Assembly: GCF_000355765.4 (NCBI RefSeq)
Contig: NZ_CP021106.3
Span: forward strand, 2,389,137 to 2,453,136
Length of the DNA: 64,000 bases
Direction: 5' to 3'
DNA from: Nitrosospira lacus
GTDB lineage: Bacteria; Pseudomonadota; Gammaproteobacteria; Burkholderiales; Nitrosomonadaceae
Made by a program: the position numbers and the translations under genes
Notes under the pieces: model-generated
Database searches by the model: none
What the model saw: the letters and a program-made list of their open reading frames with translations, nothing else
What the model was told of the DNA's origin: nothing
In this document: positions 35,716 through 45,626 of the stretch, one piece after another
How positions within the stretch are numbered: the first letter of the stretch is position 1
Layout: the number at the start of each line of letters is the position of its first letter

Positions 35716-36869
35716 GGCGCACTTTCCCCACTTTGCTGCTCGGTATCCTGTTCGGTACGCAACAACAAGGCTCCACCCACTACGAGCCTCTCCCCGGGCT
35801 TCAATCCATCAAGAATCACCGCCCGGTCTTTCAGGCGCAGACCCACCGTGACCGGGCGCTTCTGGTAATGATAATCACCAGTATTTACATATGCCCAGTT
35901 GGATTCATTCTCGGTAAATATTGCGTTCAAGGGGACAACCACGGCCAGATCATCGGCATCACTTTGTACCATGATGCTTGCGAACATGGCAGGCAGCAGC
36001 CTTTTCTCTGCATTGGGCAAAATGCACCGTACTTTCACTGTGCGGGTCGTTTCATTCACCACTTGGCTTATATAGCCGACAGTTGCGGTAAAGTCTTCCC
36101 CCGGGTAAGCAGGAACTTGCACTAACACCATGGCGCCGGCATGAATCAGTGCGATATCTTTCTCAAAAATATCCATCTGCACCCACAACTGCTCCAGATC
36201 GGAAATAACAAACAACGGTGCAGTCAGATCAGAACGGACCTCCATCCCTGGGTTGATATTGCGTTCGGTGATCGTTCCCGAAAGGGGCGCATGCAAAACA
36301 AAGCGGTTATCGGTACGCTGGCCGCGAACACCCAGGTTGGCCAGTTTCAGGCGCGCCCGTTCCGCTTCGCTACGGGCCCGGATCAGGTTATCCTCCGCCT
36401 GCTCCCGCTCCTTGCGCGGCGCAATGCCATTATCATAAAGATCCCGTATCCTCTGGAAGGCCCGGTTAGCGAGATTCAAATCGGACGTAGCTTCCGCATA
36501 GGCCGATTGCGCCTGCCCCAGTTCCGGACTATCCAGTTCAGCCAACGTATCACCTATCCGAACATATGCACCCAAGGCTGCAATGCCACCGGTCACCCGG
36601 CCTGCAATTGGTGAGGAAACACGAGCGGTACGGGTTTCATCATAAGTTATTTTTCCCGTAACGGCATCCATCAGCGGACGTTGAACCAGCTCGATGGTTG
36701 TTTCTTTTATGAAGTCGCGCTTGGGTGAATCCGGGCTGAGAATGATCTCGTCCCTGGGGTGATTGGCGGCTGGCAATGGTTGCTCATGACTTTGCCGCTG
36801 ACAGGCGACCAGCGACAAACTCAACAGTCCGATGGCGAGATGCGTGGCAGCGCAAAATCTCGTGCCCAT
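35712..36869 (-). CDS. czcB: RND efflux periplasmic adaptor lipoprotein (CzcB type)
   Basis: Predicted 385 aa from the ATG at 36869, where a lipobox LSLVAC follows at about residue 21; longer in-frame starts up to 36992 would overlap czcC and bury it. It contains the biotinyl-lipoyl-like IAGRVTGGIAALGAYVRIGD, a hairpin of Arg/Glu-rich helices (KEREQAEDNLIRARSEAERARLKL) and a beta-barrel HAPLSGTITERNINPG. It bridges CzcA and CzcC. It overlaps czcA by 4 nt. Confidence 0.9.
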   Translation of the reverse strand: MGTRFCAATHLAIGLLSLSLVACQRQSHEQPLPAANHPRDEIILSPDSPKRDFIKETTIELVQRPLMDAVTGKITYDETRTARVSSPIAGRVTGGIAALGAYVRIGDTLAELDSPELGQAQSAYAEATSDLNLANRAFQRIRDLYDNGIAPRKEREQAEDNLIRARSEAERARLKLANLGVRGQRTDNRFVLHAPLSGTITERNINPGMEVRSDLTAPLFVISDLEQLWVQMDIFEKDIALIHAGAMVLVQVPAYPGEDFTATVGYISQVVNETTRTVKVRCILPNAEKRLLPAMFASIMVQSDADDLAVVVPLNAIFTENESNWAYVNTGDYHYQKRPVTVGLRLKDRAVILDGLKPGERLVVGGALLLRTEQDTEQQSGESAP

Positions 36870-36939
36870 AAGCTTTACCTGGGCTGGATTCATTCGCTTA
36901 TTTGGACCAGGAGTCCACAGCAAGAAACCACCAGGCAAC

Positions 36940-38256
36940 TTAACCATCGCTGCCCGCCAGACCCCGGGAGGAACCTTTGGTTTCCTCTCCATATGCCATT
37001 AACAGATCTGCCCAGGCTTTGCTGCGATTTGCCAGGGCGGTGTAATAATCCAGCATTATTGCCCTATAGCTGCGCTGTGCGTCGATCAAATCCAGCACGC
37101 CTACCGCTCCTTTTTGATAAGCGATTTCCTGCGCTTTACGTAAGGTCTCAATGCGCTTGACCACCGATGTCTCGAAGCGCCTTGCTATCGCGTCGGCGCT
37201 CTGCCACGATGCCGAGGCTTTCATCACCTCCGCCCGGATGTCCTGCTCAGCCTGCGCCAGCGCCAGTTCAGAGTTGGTTACACCCACACGAGCTTTGGAA
37301 ATTTCACCTTTTTGTTGATAAAACACGGGAATGGGTAGACGGATACCGACGCCGCCCGTGCGCGGGAACTGGTTTCCCTGATCCTGATCATAAAAAGCGG
37401 TTATGGTCACATCGGGGATGATCTGCCGCTGCGCCAGAGTCAGCATCTTCTTGGCTTGTGCGATGCGCACCCTTGCCGCGCGCATATCCGGCCGGCGTTC
37501 CAGCGCGCGATCAACCAGCTGGTCTTGCCTGGCCAGCGCAATCTCGGGAGCCGCTTCGGGCCAGGTTTCCACTGCGGTGATCTCTATGCTGTTTTCAGGC
37601 CAGCCCAGCAGCAGCAGCAGATCGGCTCGCGCCTGATTTAATGCCGCCCGGGCCTGATCCTGATCACCCTGAACCTTGAGGCTTTCCACTTCGATGCGAA
37701 TAAAATCGACTGTTGCGACATCCCCTACCCTGAGCCTGACTTCATTGACCCGCAGGATTTCCCTGTAACGCTCGAAGTTATCGCTCGCCACTTTAAGTGT
37801 CTTTTGCGCCAGCAAAAGACTGTAGTAACTGCGCCGCACGGCGTTGGTGAGCACGCGTGCGACATCCTGCACGTCAAAATTGACTGCTTCGGTGGCGAGT
37901 TCGCTGCTTTCTATCCTTAAACGGCGTTTCCCGGCAGTCACGATGAGCTGTTCAATCTGCGGGATTATCGCCGGCACCGCCAAGTTACGACTCTCCGGGG
38001 CAAATGCCTTCGGGGCCAATTCTGAAGTGGTGAGACTGAATACCGGGTTAGGAATCGCGGCGGCAATAATCTGCTCCGCCTCGGCACTATCGATATTGAG
38101 ACGTGCCGCAATCAAACCGAGATTGCGCTGATAAAATAGCGCGATGGCTTGCTGTTCGGTAATAACGAGTTGATCCGTGGGTACAGCTTCTGCCCGCAGC
38201 GTTACCGCCCATGAAACCAGCAGTATGCATGCCAGAATTCGCAGGCTTGACAACAC
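36940..38256 (-). CDS. czcC: TolC-like outer-membrane efflux protein (CzcC type)
   Basis: Predicted 438 aa with a signal peptide (ending about LRAEA). Coiled-coil helices rich in Ala, Gln and Arg and the repeated outer-membrane-factor pattern (QSYRAIMLDYYTALANRSKAWADLL) show a TolC trimer channel. The start is GTG at 38256 or TTG at 38253, with no strong site. It is first in the czcCBA-PII unit, and its promoter must lie in 38257-38585. Confidence 0.9.
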   Translation of the reverse strand: MLSSLRILACILLVSWAVTLRAEAVPTDQLVITEQQAIALFYQRNLGLIAARLNIDSAEAEQIIAAAIPNPVFSLTTSELAPKAFAPESRNLAVPAIIPQIEQLIVTAGKRRLRIESSELATEAVNFDVQDVARVLTNAVRRSYYSLLLAQKTLKVASDNFERYREILRVNEVRLRVGDVATVDFIRIEVESLKVQGDQDQARAALNQARADLLLLLGWPENSIEITAVETWPEAAPEIALARQDQLVDRALERRPDMRAARVRIAQAKKMLTLAQRQIIPDVTITAFYDQDQGNQFPRTGGVGIRLPIPVFYQQKGEISKARVGVTNSELALAQAEQDIRAEVMKASASWQSADAIARRFETSVVKRIETLRKAQEIAYQKGAVGVLDLIDAQRSYRAIMLDYYTALANRSKAWADLLMAYGEETKGSSRGLAGSDG

Positions 38257-38585
38257 TTTAGCAAACTCGACACATCAGCAGTGTCCGTGAATTGCCATGA
38301 CCGATACCCACTTGAGTGAGGCTGTGGACTGCCGGCATCCGGATGACAGGCAGAGTGCGAATGTCTGGGTTGCAGAGAGAGGGCAGCCGACGGTCAGTCA
38401 GAGGTGGAAATTTTATTGTCATACAAGGTATTTTTCCTTGCCTGATGAGCGAATTCGCCGATGTTGCCCACGACGATGCAAAGTGGGGACAAATTTTATT
38501 ATGGTACTGCCGCCAGCTTTCAATCTCGCAATCGGTCACCCAACCCCTCGCTCCGAACCTGCCATCTTTCTGGGAGCCTCCACCG
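38257..38585. other. intergenic region between czcC and dnaQ
   Basis: About 330 bp without a convincing gene. Both flanking genes are on minus; it must contain the promoter of czcC and the 3' end region of dnaQ. No clear palindrome or terminator is seen. Confidence 0.4.
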
Positions 38586-39311
38586 CTATTGCGTGACTAG
38601 CTGATCCCTATTGGCGTCGGATTCCAACCGTTTCCATAAACACTTACCCTTGCTTTCGTGCTCAATCAATTCAAGCTGTTGTGCGTGAGCTTCCAATTCC
38701 TCCCCGCTGGCGGTCAGCACCGTCAGTTGCAAATCCCGCAGATTGGCGGCGATCTCGAGCGCGGATGGTGCCTCCAGTTCCATGAGCAGACTATCCTGCC
38801 CCCGCGTCATGGCGAGATAGACTTCCGCCAATAATTCCGCATCCAGCAAAGCGCCATGCAGTGTACGCCGGGAGTTATCCACCGCGTAGCGCTCGCATAA
38901 CACATCCAGATTGTTTCGCTTTCCGGGGTGCAGCTCTTTGGCCATTTTCAAGGTATCGGTCACTGAATGGCAATATTCGCTCAATGGCTGCAACTCGGCC
39001 AAGCCGAATTCGTGATCGAGGAACGCAACATCAAATGAAGCGTTGTGCATGATGAGTTCAGCCCCCTCCAGAAATTCGAGTAACTCGGGGATGACATCAC
39101 GAAACTTCGGCTTGTCCTGAAGAAACTCCACGGTCAGGCCGTGAACCTGCAATGCTCCCTCATCGATCTCCCGGTCAGGATTCAGGTACCGGTGAAATCT
39201 GCGGCCGGTCAATCGCCGGCTTAGCATTTCCACCGCTGCGATTTCGATGATGCGGTGGCCGAGCCGGGGTTCCAGACCAGTGGTTTCGGTATCGATAAAA
39301 ATCTGGCGCAC
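38586..39311 (-). CDS. dnaQ: DNA polymerase III epsilon subunit (3'-5' exonuclease)
   Basis: Predicted 241 aa. FIDTETTGL (ExoI DED), HNASFDVAFLD (ExoII) and HGALLDAELLAEVY (ExoIII HxAxxD) form the complete catalytic set of the proofreading domain. The C-terminal segment fits the polymerase-binding part. It is upstream of nothing obviously coupled; a second, decayed dnaQ copy lies at 29464-29645 and 32095-32290. Confidence 0.95.
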   Translation of the reverse strand: MRQIFIDTETTGLEPRLGHRIIEIAAVEMLSRRLTGRRFHRYLNPDREIDEGALQVHGLTVEFLQDKPKFRDVIPELLEFLEGAELIMHNASFDVAFLDHEFGLAELQPLSEYCHSVTDTLKMAKELHPGKRNNLDVLCERYAVDNSRRTLHGALLDAELLAEVYLAMTRGQDSLLMELEAPSALEIAANLRDLQLTVLTASGEELEAHAQQLELIEHESKGKCLWKRLESDANRDQLVTQ

Positions 39312-39407
39312 AGCTTTATATTCCTATTCAAAATTCATGTTAATACGTACTTCTTCCGATAAAATCCGTCTGCCTCATTTTTATATAATTCCTGCCAATT
39401 CTCCGAG

Positions 39408-39857
39408 TCATTCCCTCGCCGATGCCGGCCTTTCCAGCACCGACTGCACCCCGCGATTGGCAAGTATGTCCGCCTGTTCGTTGCCTTTGTGTCCGGAGTG
39501 ACCGCGCACCCATAGCCACTCGATTCGATGACGCTGCGTCAGCTCATCAAGCTCCTTCCATAGATCATCATTTTTTACCGGTTTTTTGTCAGCGGTGCGC
39601 CAATCGCGCTTTTTCCAGGAGTGAATCCATTCGCTGATGCCCTTTTGCACATACTGGGAATCGGTGTGGAGCCGCACTTCGCATGGCTGCGTCAGGGCTT
39701 CCAGCGCACGAATAACCGCAAGCAGCTCCATGCGGTTATTCGTCGTCAGCTTTTCGCCGCCGTACAGCTCCCGCTTGTGCCCGTTGTATTGCAGCAGCGC
39801 CCCCCACCCGCCAATACCCGGATTGCCCTTGCAAGCGCCGTCGGTAAAGATTTCCAC
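39408..39857 (-). CDS. rnhA: ribonuclease HI
   Basis: Predicted 149 aa from GTG 39857. [13 protein letters not shown] carries the first catalytic Asp; [21 protein letters not shown] and [14 protein letters not shown] supply the rest of the DEDD set and the His loop. It degrades RNA in RNA-DNA hybrids. A GGAGGG lies just upstream of two tandem GTG codons (39860, 39857); GTG 39881 overlapping the methyltransferase stop is another start. It is coupled to that gene. Confidence 0.93.
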   Translation of the reverse strand: MEIFTDGACKGNPGIGGWGALLQYNGHKRELYGGEKLTTNNRMELLAVIRALEALTQPCEVRLHTDSQYVQKGISEWIHSWKKRDWRTADKKPVKNDDLWKELDELTQRHRIEWLWVRGHSGHKGNEQADILANRGVQSVLERPASARE

Positions 39858-39877
39858 CACCCCTCCACGCTCCGCTT

Positions 39878-40723
39878 TCACTCTCCGCCTTGCGCGGGCG
39901 TCTTCACTATGGTCCCGTTGCGCGCGGCCAGGCGCGGCTCTTGTCCGGAAGCGTTGCCGCCGAGTTTTTGCGCAACCGGAGCCATACCTCTCCTTGCGGC
40001 ACGCACCTCTTTCCACTCGGGCTTGATCACGCGCATACCATGCACACGCTTGACCGCCGTCAGAAAGTAGATACCGCCGGAAAACGGCCACCAGCGGTCA
40101 CCCGCGGTCTCCATGAAACTGAATCGCTTCAGCCACTTTTCCTGACTGAATGGGGGCACATAGCAACATAAGCGGTCGTTGGTGATTTCGAGATCCAGTA
40201 ACGTCAGCCAATCCTTGAGTCTTGGCAGTGCGATGAACTTGCCATGCCAGGGAAAATGCTTCTCAACCAGCGAGTCTTTTAGCTTCGGCATCAAATTCCC
40301 ATGCCAGGGAAAATGCTCCCTCATCGATCCGAAAAAGCCACGCATCCCCCAAAGACTGCGAGGATTGAAACCACAGACAATTACGTGACCCTCGGGCATA
40401 AGCACCCGTTGCACCTCGCGCAGAATCTGATGGGGATTGGCACTGAATTCGAGCACATGAGGCAGGAGTACCAGATCTATGCTGTTCGTTTCGACCGGCA
40501 AAAACTCGGGAGCTGCCCGCAGTGCAGCCCCTTCCTCAATGGCCGCACAGAACCGCAACGGCATGCGGTTGGCACGTAGAAAATCGTATTGCGGAAATCC
40601 TATCTGCATGGCGTTGTAGCCAAACACGTCGACCACGGCCTGGTCGAAGTGGCTCTGCTCCCGCTCCAGCAGATATTGGCCCAGACAAGTGTCAAACCAT
40701 TTCAGCCTATTTTTTATCGGCAT
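39878..40723 (-). CDS. class I SAM-dependent methyltransferase
   Basis: Predicted 281 aa. The SAM-binding fold is shown by [13 protein letters not shown] and the [20 protein letters not shown] block of the methyltransferase type 11 family often found beside rnhA. An internal 57-bp in-frame duplication repeats HFPWHG twice (40244 and 40301). The target is unknown. It precedes rnhA, overlapping it if that gene starts at 39881. Confidence 0.85.
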   Translation of the reverse strand: MPIKNRLKWFDTCLGQYLLEREQSHFDQAVVDVFGYNAMQIGFPQYDFLRANRMPLRFCAAIEEGAALRAAPEFLPVETNSIDLVLLPHVLEFSANPHQILREVQRVLMPEGHVIVCGFNPRSLWGMRGFFGSMREHFPWHGNLMPKLKDSLVEKHFPWHGKFIALPRLKDWLTLLDLEITNDRLCCYVPPFSQEKWLKRFSFMETAGDRWWPFSGGIYFLTAVKRVHGMRVIKPEWKEVRAARRGMAPVAQKLGGNASGQEPRLAARNGTIVKTPAQGGE

Positions 40724-40858
40724 ATATATATTGAAGAATGGCGGAAGGGAATTCGATTATGGACTAATATGAATACCTATTACTCTGTTATGTGTCAATT
40801 CATCGATCCGCACTGCCATCCATCCGATCGGACGAAAATTCAAACTGACATCAGCACC

Positions 40859-41650
40859 ATGACTATGCCGCATATCGTTGCGATTCATGCATTCATCGAT
40901 AATTATATCTGGGTTATCCGCGACCACTGCCACGCCGCCGTGGTCGATCCGGGCGACGCCGCCCCCGTGCTGGATTACCTTAACCAGGAAAAACTGAAAC
41001 TCGTCGCCATCCTCAATACCCATCATCACAATGACCATGTGGGAGGCAATGCCGCGCTGTTGCGGGAATTTACGGTACCGGTATATGGCCCCGCGAATGA
41101 ATCGATTCCCACCGTCACGCACCCTCTCAGGGAATGCAACAACAAAGAAAGCGGAGAAGGCGATGCCTATATTCCGGAATTCTCTCTTACCCTCAGAGTG
41201 CTGGATATTCCCGGCCATACAACCGGACATATCGCGTATTATGGCGCAAACCTGTTGTTTTGTGGGGATACTCTATTTGCCTGCGGCTGTGGGCGGTTAT
41301 TTGAGGGAACCGCTGCGCAAATGGTGAACTCACTGCAAAAACTGGCTGATTTGCCCAAAGAAACCGGGGTCTATTGCGGTCATGAATATACCCTCAACAA
41401 TATCCGTTTTGCCAGAACAGTCGAGCCCGGCAATCAGGCACTGATCGAACGCGAAATGGTGGTTGAAGCATTGCGCAAGCAGAATATCCCGACGTTACCC
41501 TCCAGCATCGCGATTGAAAGGGCCACCAATCCGTTCCTGCGTTGCGATCAGCCCGAAATCATCCGTAATGCCAGTATCTATGCTGGCAAACCGCTGTCCG
41601 ATCCCGTCAGCGTATTTGCCATGCTGCGCGACTGGAAAAATCATTTTTAG
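40859..41650 (+). CDS. gloB: hydroxyacylglutathione hydrolase (glyoxalase II)
   Basis: Predicted 263 aa from the ATG at 40859 (MTMPHIVAIHAF). THHHNDHVGG is the metallo-beta-lactamase metal motif, with PGHTTGH, FCGDTLFACGCGRLFEG and GHEYTLNN as the glyoxalase II-specific blocks. It hydrolyses S-lactoylglutathione to lactate and glutathione in the cytosol. An upstream ATG at 40769 is in frame but would add 30 unusual residues. Divergent from the methyltransferase. Confidence 0.94.
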   Translation: MTMPHIVAIHAFIDNYIWVIRDHCHAAVVDPGDAAPVLDYLNQEKLKLVAILNTHHHNDHVGGNAALLREFTVPVYGPANESIPTVTHPLRECNNKESGEGDAYIPEFSLTLRVLDIPGHTTGHIAYYGANLLFCGDTLFACGCGRLFEGTAAQMVNSLQKLADLPKETGVYCGHEYTLNNIRFARTVEPGNQALIEREMVVEALRKQNIPTLPSSIAIERATNPFLRCDQPEIIRNASIYAGKPLSDPVSVFAMLRDWKNHF

Positions 41651-41915
41651 CTCCCGATAAAAAGGAAAGAAGCGGAATAAGCAGGCAATTCGCAAGGCAA
41701 ATACTCGCGAATTTGAATTTATGAAGACGCCCATGAATGATAAGGCGCTTTCGTTGTCGTATGGATGCACCTTGCTTCACCAGCACACCATCGACTGCGC
41801 AATATCGCAATACGCTTATATCAACTCAACTGCCTGCTGCGGCACAGTGAAACGGCAAATTGGCGTTCACGTACGGATTGTTCGCCACAGCGGCACATAA
41901 CGGGAGTTTAAATAC

Positions 41916-43043
41916 ATGAATCCTTTAGAGCAGATACTACAGTGCGGCCAATCCATCTGGCTGGATTCGATCAGCCGCAATCTCATCAATAGTGGAGAAT
42001 TGCAACGCCTGGTAACTGAAGACAAGCTGCGCGGCGTAACCAGCAATCCCACCATCTTCGAGCAAGCCATCAATCACGGCAGCAGCTACGACGACGCGCT
42101 GCGCGCATTGCTGAAAACCGATGAACAACAAACCGACAAGGCACTGTTTGAGGCACTGGCCGTTGCCGATATACGCAGGGCCACCGATGTGCTGCGGCCG
42201 GTCTATGATGCAACCCAGGGCGGCGATGGTTACGTCAGCCTCGAAGTCTCGCCACACCTCGCCTATGATACGGATGGAACCATTGCCGAAGCGAAACGGT
42301 TATGGGACGCGGTGCAGCGCCCCAATCTGATGATAAAAATTCCGGCCACCCCGGCGGGTATCCCCGCGATTTCACAATCCATCGCGGCGGGGGTAAACAT
42401 CAACGTGACCCTGATGTTTTCACTGCGGCATTATGAAGATGTGGCACGAGCCTATATCCGCGGGCTCAGTGGCAGGGAGGAAGCATCACTGGGTAAAAAA
42501 GTAAGCTGGCCGGTTTCGGTTGCGTCGTTTTTTGTCAGCCGGGTGGACGGTATTGTCGATCCCTTATTGGAAAAGAACGAATCACCCGCAGCACTCGCCT
42601 TACGCGGCAAGATCGCCATCGCCAACGCCAAACTCGCCTATCAGCGCTTCCATGAAATATTCCATGGCGAGGATTTTGCCGATTTGCGCCGCAAAGGCGC
42701 AAAAGCGCAACGTCCGTTATGGGGCAGCACCGGCACCAAAAACCCCGCTTACTCCGATGTGCTCTACATTGAGCAATTGATCGGCCCCGATACCGTCAAC
42801 ACCGTGCCGCCTAAAACGCTCGACGCATTCCGCGATCATGGCCGCGTGCGTGAAACACTCACTGAAAATATTCAGCAGGCGGAAGCGGACATTGCACAGT
42901 TACAGGAATTCGGCATTGATCTCGACGCTGTCACGGAAAAACTCCAGGATGACGGCGTGGACGCTTTCGCAGCATCATACGACAAGCTGCTTGCCGCGCT
43001 CAAAACCAAGCGCGAGGAAATCCTGACCAATCACGCGGCCTAG
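41916..43043 (+). CDS. tal: transaldolase, long subfamily
   Basis: Predicted 375 aa, the length of the long (subfamily 3B-like) transaldolases. The Schiff-base Lys lies in [11 protein letters not shown], preceded by the GYVSLEVSP motif. [13 protein letters not shown] is the N-terminal signature. It swaps dihydroxyacetone units between sugar phosphates in the pentose phosphate pathway. A second copy is at 52101-53228. Gnd follows 184 bp later on the same strand. Confidence 0.95.
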   Translation: MNPLEQILQCGQSIWLDSISRNLINSGELQRLVTEDKLRGVTSNPTIFEQAINHGSSYDDALRALLKTDEQQTDKALFEALAVADIRRATDVLRPVYDATQGGDGYVSLEVSPHLAYDTDGTIAEAKRLWDAVQRPNLMIKIPATPAGIPAISQSIAAGVNINVTLMFSLRHYEDVARAYIRGLSGREEASLGKKVSWPVSVASFFVSRVDGIVDPLLEKNESPAALALRGKIAIANAKLAYQRFHEIFHGEDFADLRRKGAKAQRPLWGSTGTKNPAYSDVLYIEQLIGPDTVNTVPPKTLDAFRDHGRVRETLTENIQQAEADIAQLQEFGIDLDAVTEKLQDDGVDAFAASYDKLLAALKTKREEILTNHAA

Positions 43044-43147
43044 CAGCCGATTTTTTAAGCCCCGGCGGGCTGCTGACCTTGGGTAGGATGGGTGGAGTAT
43101 AACGCAAGCCATTAACACCGCCGGGGTGCGCTACTTTTATTGAACAT

Positions 43148-43200
43148 CTGAATAAGCTCTTCCAAGAGTGAGTCGCTGACTACGTCGGAGATTTATTCAG
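43148..43200. repeat. palindrome-ended intergenic repeat
   Basis: Arms CTGAATAA and TTATTCAG enclose about 37 nt. A related copy with arms TGAATAAG/CTTATTTCA is at 47583-47630. It lies between tal and gnd. Confidence 0.5.
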
Positions 43201-43227
43201 AAGGACTGAATAATCGGGAGAAAAATA

Positions 43228-44133
43228 ATGGAACTCGGAATGATCGGCCTCGGCCGCATGGGCGGTAATATGGCACAACGGCTGGTGCTCGGCGGCCACC
43301 GCGTCGTCGGCTATGCCCGCAACCCCGATACGCTCAGGGAAATCGAAAAAAAAGACATTGTGCCGGCGGCGACGCTCGAAGCACTCGTGAATGAATTGAA
43401 GTCGCCTCGCACGATATGGCTGATGGTTCCCGCGGGTGCCCCGGTGGATGAAACAATTACCGCGTTGTGGCCGCTGCTCATACCAGGCGACATCATTATC
43501 GAGGGCGGCAATTCAAATTACAAGGATACGCAACGCCGCGCGCAAATGCTGGCAACAAGCAAGATCCATCTTGTCGATGCGGGAACGAGCGGCGGCGTGT
43601 GGGGACTGCAGAACGGCTACAGCATCATGGTGGGCGGCGATGAACAGGTAATTGAGGGATTGCGCCCCATCTTTGAAACCCTGGCTCCCGCGCCGGACAA
43701 AGGCTGGGGGCGTGTTGGCCCCAGCGGTGCCGGGCACTTTACCAAAATGATTCATAACGGCATCGAATACGGCATGATGCAAGCATATGGGGAAGGGTTT
43801 GCGATTCTGCGCCACAAACAGGAATTCAACCTGGATCTGCATCAGATAGCGGAGATCTGGCGCGACGGCAGCGTGGTGCAATCATGGCTGCTCGACTTGA
43901 CCGCCGCTGCCCTGGCGGAAAATCCAGGTCTGGAAGGCATTGCCCCGTATGTTGCGGATTCCGGCGAAGGACGCTGGACGGTTGCGGAAGCGATTGATCT
44001 CGATGTCGCCGCCCCGGTCATCACGTTGGCATTATTACAACGCCTGCAGTCGCGTGATTCCGATTCATTCTCGAACAAATTGCTATCGGCACTACGCAAC
44101 CAGTTCGGGGGACATGCGATGAAAAAGGAATGA
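43228..44133 (+). CDS. gnd: 6-phosphogluconate dehydrogenase, decarboxylating, short type
   Basis: Predicted 301 aa, the size of the short GndA/YqeC-type enzymes (often NAD-using) rather than the 470-aa type. GLGRMGGNMAQRL is the dinucleotide motif; IIEGGNSNYKDT and GAGHFTKMIHNGIEYGMMQAYGEG are the catalytic signatures (Lys and His). It oxidises and decarboxylates 6-phosphogluconate to ribulose 5-phosphate. AGAAAAATA precedes the ATG. It sits in a pentose-phosphate neighbourhood with tal and pgl. Confidence 0.94.
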   Translation: MELGMIGLGRMGGNMAQRLVLGGHRVVGYARNPDTLREIEKKDIVPAATLEALVNELKSPRTIWLMVPAGAPVDETITALWPLLIPGDIIIEGGNSNYKDTQRRAQMLATSKIHLVDAGTSGGVWGLQNGYSIMVGGDEQVIEGLRPIFETLAPAPDKGWGRVGPSGAGHFTKMIHNGIEYGMMQAYGEGFAILRHKQEFNLDLHQIAEIWRDGSVVQSWLLDLTAAALAENPGLEGIAPYVADSGEGRWTVAEAIDLDVAAPVITLALLQRLQSRDSDSFSNKLLSALRNQFGGHAMKKE

Positions 44134-44503
44134 ATCCCCTGGCGAGCAGGAGGCAAGGAAGCGCGCCAATAAGCGAAACATATTGCCCCCCGTATGCTAC
44201 GGCTACTAGGCTACTGGAGCGCTGTAAAACAAAGTATAGGGTATGGGGACGACGTCCCCACACTCCTCCCATTGCCAAATCCGGCCCATCGGACTATCTC
44301 ACGTTCGTCAAGACGTTCAGGTCACTCGATATGAATTCATGGGTTCAAAACACACTTTAAACATTATTAAGTTGACAAAGTGTTTTTAATTGTATAAGAT
44401 TCGAACCATGAATGCTGGGAATTGAGGAAGTGCTCGACGTTTTCCCACCAGTTTCCCCACCGAATGCCAACGAAAATCGCTAGTAATATTAGTGAGGTAC
44501 ACG
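44134..44503. other. intergenic region with palindrome
   Basis: No gene. A perfect palindrome TGGGGACG-A-CGTCCCCA is at 44244-44260, possibly an operator or a weak terminator for gnd; no T-run follows. Confidence 0.5.
44374..44402 (+). promoter_or_regulatory. candidate sigma-70 promoter for the small envelope protein gene
   Basis: TTGACA is followed by about 17 nt and TAAGAT. Position and strand match the gene starting at 44504. Confidence 0.5.
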
Positions 44504-44920
44504 ATGAAAACAGGGAATATTTTTTCAGCTTTATCCATGATCGGCTTCCTGGCCTCGGTGAGTTCATCCGTGATCGCTGTCGAGCCTGTTGATACTCCCG
44601 AGATTCGCGCGGCTGCTCAAAAAGCCGTTACTCGCAGCGACCATGAAGCCATAGCCAAGTTCTATGAAGACGCAGCGACGCTGATAAAGGCAAAAGCGAA
44701 GGAACAACAGGAACTGCTTGAGCAGTACGAAAACAAAAGTTATCTGTATGGCAGACAGGCGCAGGACCTTCAATCGCATGCCTCCGCGCAGGTGCGTGAA
44801 TATGAGCGAGCTGTCGAGGCAAATATCAAGGAAGCCCGCCTTCATCACCAAATGGCTCTGAAGGCCGACGAGAATCATGCCGCTGCTAACCCGCAAAAGC
44901 TGAGTGCCGTAAACCGGTAA
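44504..44920 (+). CDS. small secreted helical protein, paralogue of 50519
   Basis: Predicted 138 aa from the ATG at 44504 (GAGGT upstream). A signal peptide ends near SSVIAVE. The mature part is helical and charged, with the block KSYLYGRQAQDLQSHASAQV, shared with 50519-50935 (KSYLYGRQAQDLKSHTTALV), and also RSDHEA. Unknown function; probably periplasmic. A terminator (44949) follows. Confidence 0.75.
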   Translation: MKTGNIFSALSMIGFLASVSSSVIAVEPVDTPEIRAAAQKAVTRSDHEAIAKFYEDAATLIKAKAKEQQELLEQYENKSYLYGRQAQDLQSHASAQVREYERAVEANIKEARLHHQMALKADENHAAANPQKLSAVNR

Positions 44921-44948
44921 CAAATTTTATGTAATTTCCTGATGGCAA

Positions 44949-44979
44949 ACGGCACTTGGTTGGGTGCCGTCTTTTTTTC
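44949..44979 (+). terminator. Rho-independent terminator
   Basis: Arms ACGGCAC (44949-44955) and GTGCCGT (44964-44970) are followed by a run of eight T. It terminates the 44504 gene just before the TetR promoter. Confidence 0.9.
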
Positions 44980-45010
44980 TTGACAATCCAAGACAACCGG
45001 TCGTATTATT
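44980..45010 (+). promoter_or_regulatory. TetR promoter with overlapping ACCGGTCGTATTATT operator
   Basis: -35 TTGACA (44980-44985), 18-nt spacer and TATTAT (45004-45009). The 15-mer ACCGGTCGTATTATT (44996-45010) overlaps the -10 box; its exact reverse complement recurs at 45627-45641. The ATG at 45016 is 6 nt after the -10, so the transcript may be leaderless. Confidence 0.6.
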
Positions 45011-45015
45011 TACTT

Positions 45016-45612
45016 ATGCTTAAACCCACCAAAAAGGAATTCAACAGAGACAACCTGTTAAATCAGGGAGTCGCCCTGCTCAGGGGGCAGGGCTATCACG
45101 GCACCGGACTCCAGGAGATCCTGGATGCGGTTAATGTGCCCAAGGGTTCTTTTTACAATTACTTTGGCAGCAAGGAAGATTTTGGTGCGGAAGTCATTCA
45201 ACACTATACCGATCCATTTATCGCGCTGTTAACTGATCATCTGGAACGATCCGACGCTGATGCACTCGGTGCAATAAGGCGTTATTTTGATGAGCTCATC
45301 GTGGAACTTGAGAGGGATGAGTTTAAAGGCGGTTGCCTCCTGGGTAACCTGATGGGAGAAATAGGCGATACCAGCGAAGTTTGCCGTAAATCGCTTCAAT
45401 CCGCCGTCAGGCGTTACCAGGATGTATTACAGTCCGGGCTGGCCAAAGCACAGCAGCAGGGGACGGTAAGATCGGACAAATCACCTGAAATGATGGCCGA
45501 TCTGCTGGTGAATACCTGGCAGGGCGCTTTATTGAGGATGAAAATAGAAAGATCATCCGCGCCGATCAAGCAGTGCTGTCAGGATTTACTGGACGATTTT
45601 TTCAAACCCTGA
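45016..45612 (+). CDS. TetR/AcrR family regulator, AcuR/NemR-like
   Basis: Predicted 198 aa from the ATG at 45016. NLLNQGVALLRGQGYHGTGLQEILDAVNVPKGSFYNYFGSKEDF is a TetR HTH close to the NemR/AcuR group. The C-terminal domain contains Cys residues (GGCLLGN, EVCRK) that could sense electrophiles. It probably autoregulates and controls the TPR gene downstream, because the same 15-mer stands at both promoters. Confidence 0.92.
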   Translation: MLKPTKKEFNRDNLLNQGVALLRGQGYHGTGLQEILDAVNVPKGSFYNYFGSKEDFGAEVIQHYTDPFIALLTDHLERSDADALGAIRRYFDELIVELERDEFKGGCLLGNLMGEIGDTSEVCRKSLQSAVRRYQDVLQSGLAKAQQQGTVRSDKSPEMMADLLVNTWQGALLRMKIERSSAPIKQCCQDLLDDFFKP

Positions 45613-45626
45613 TTTTTTTGCCCAAT

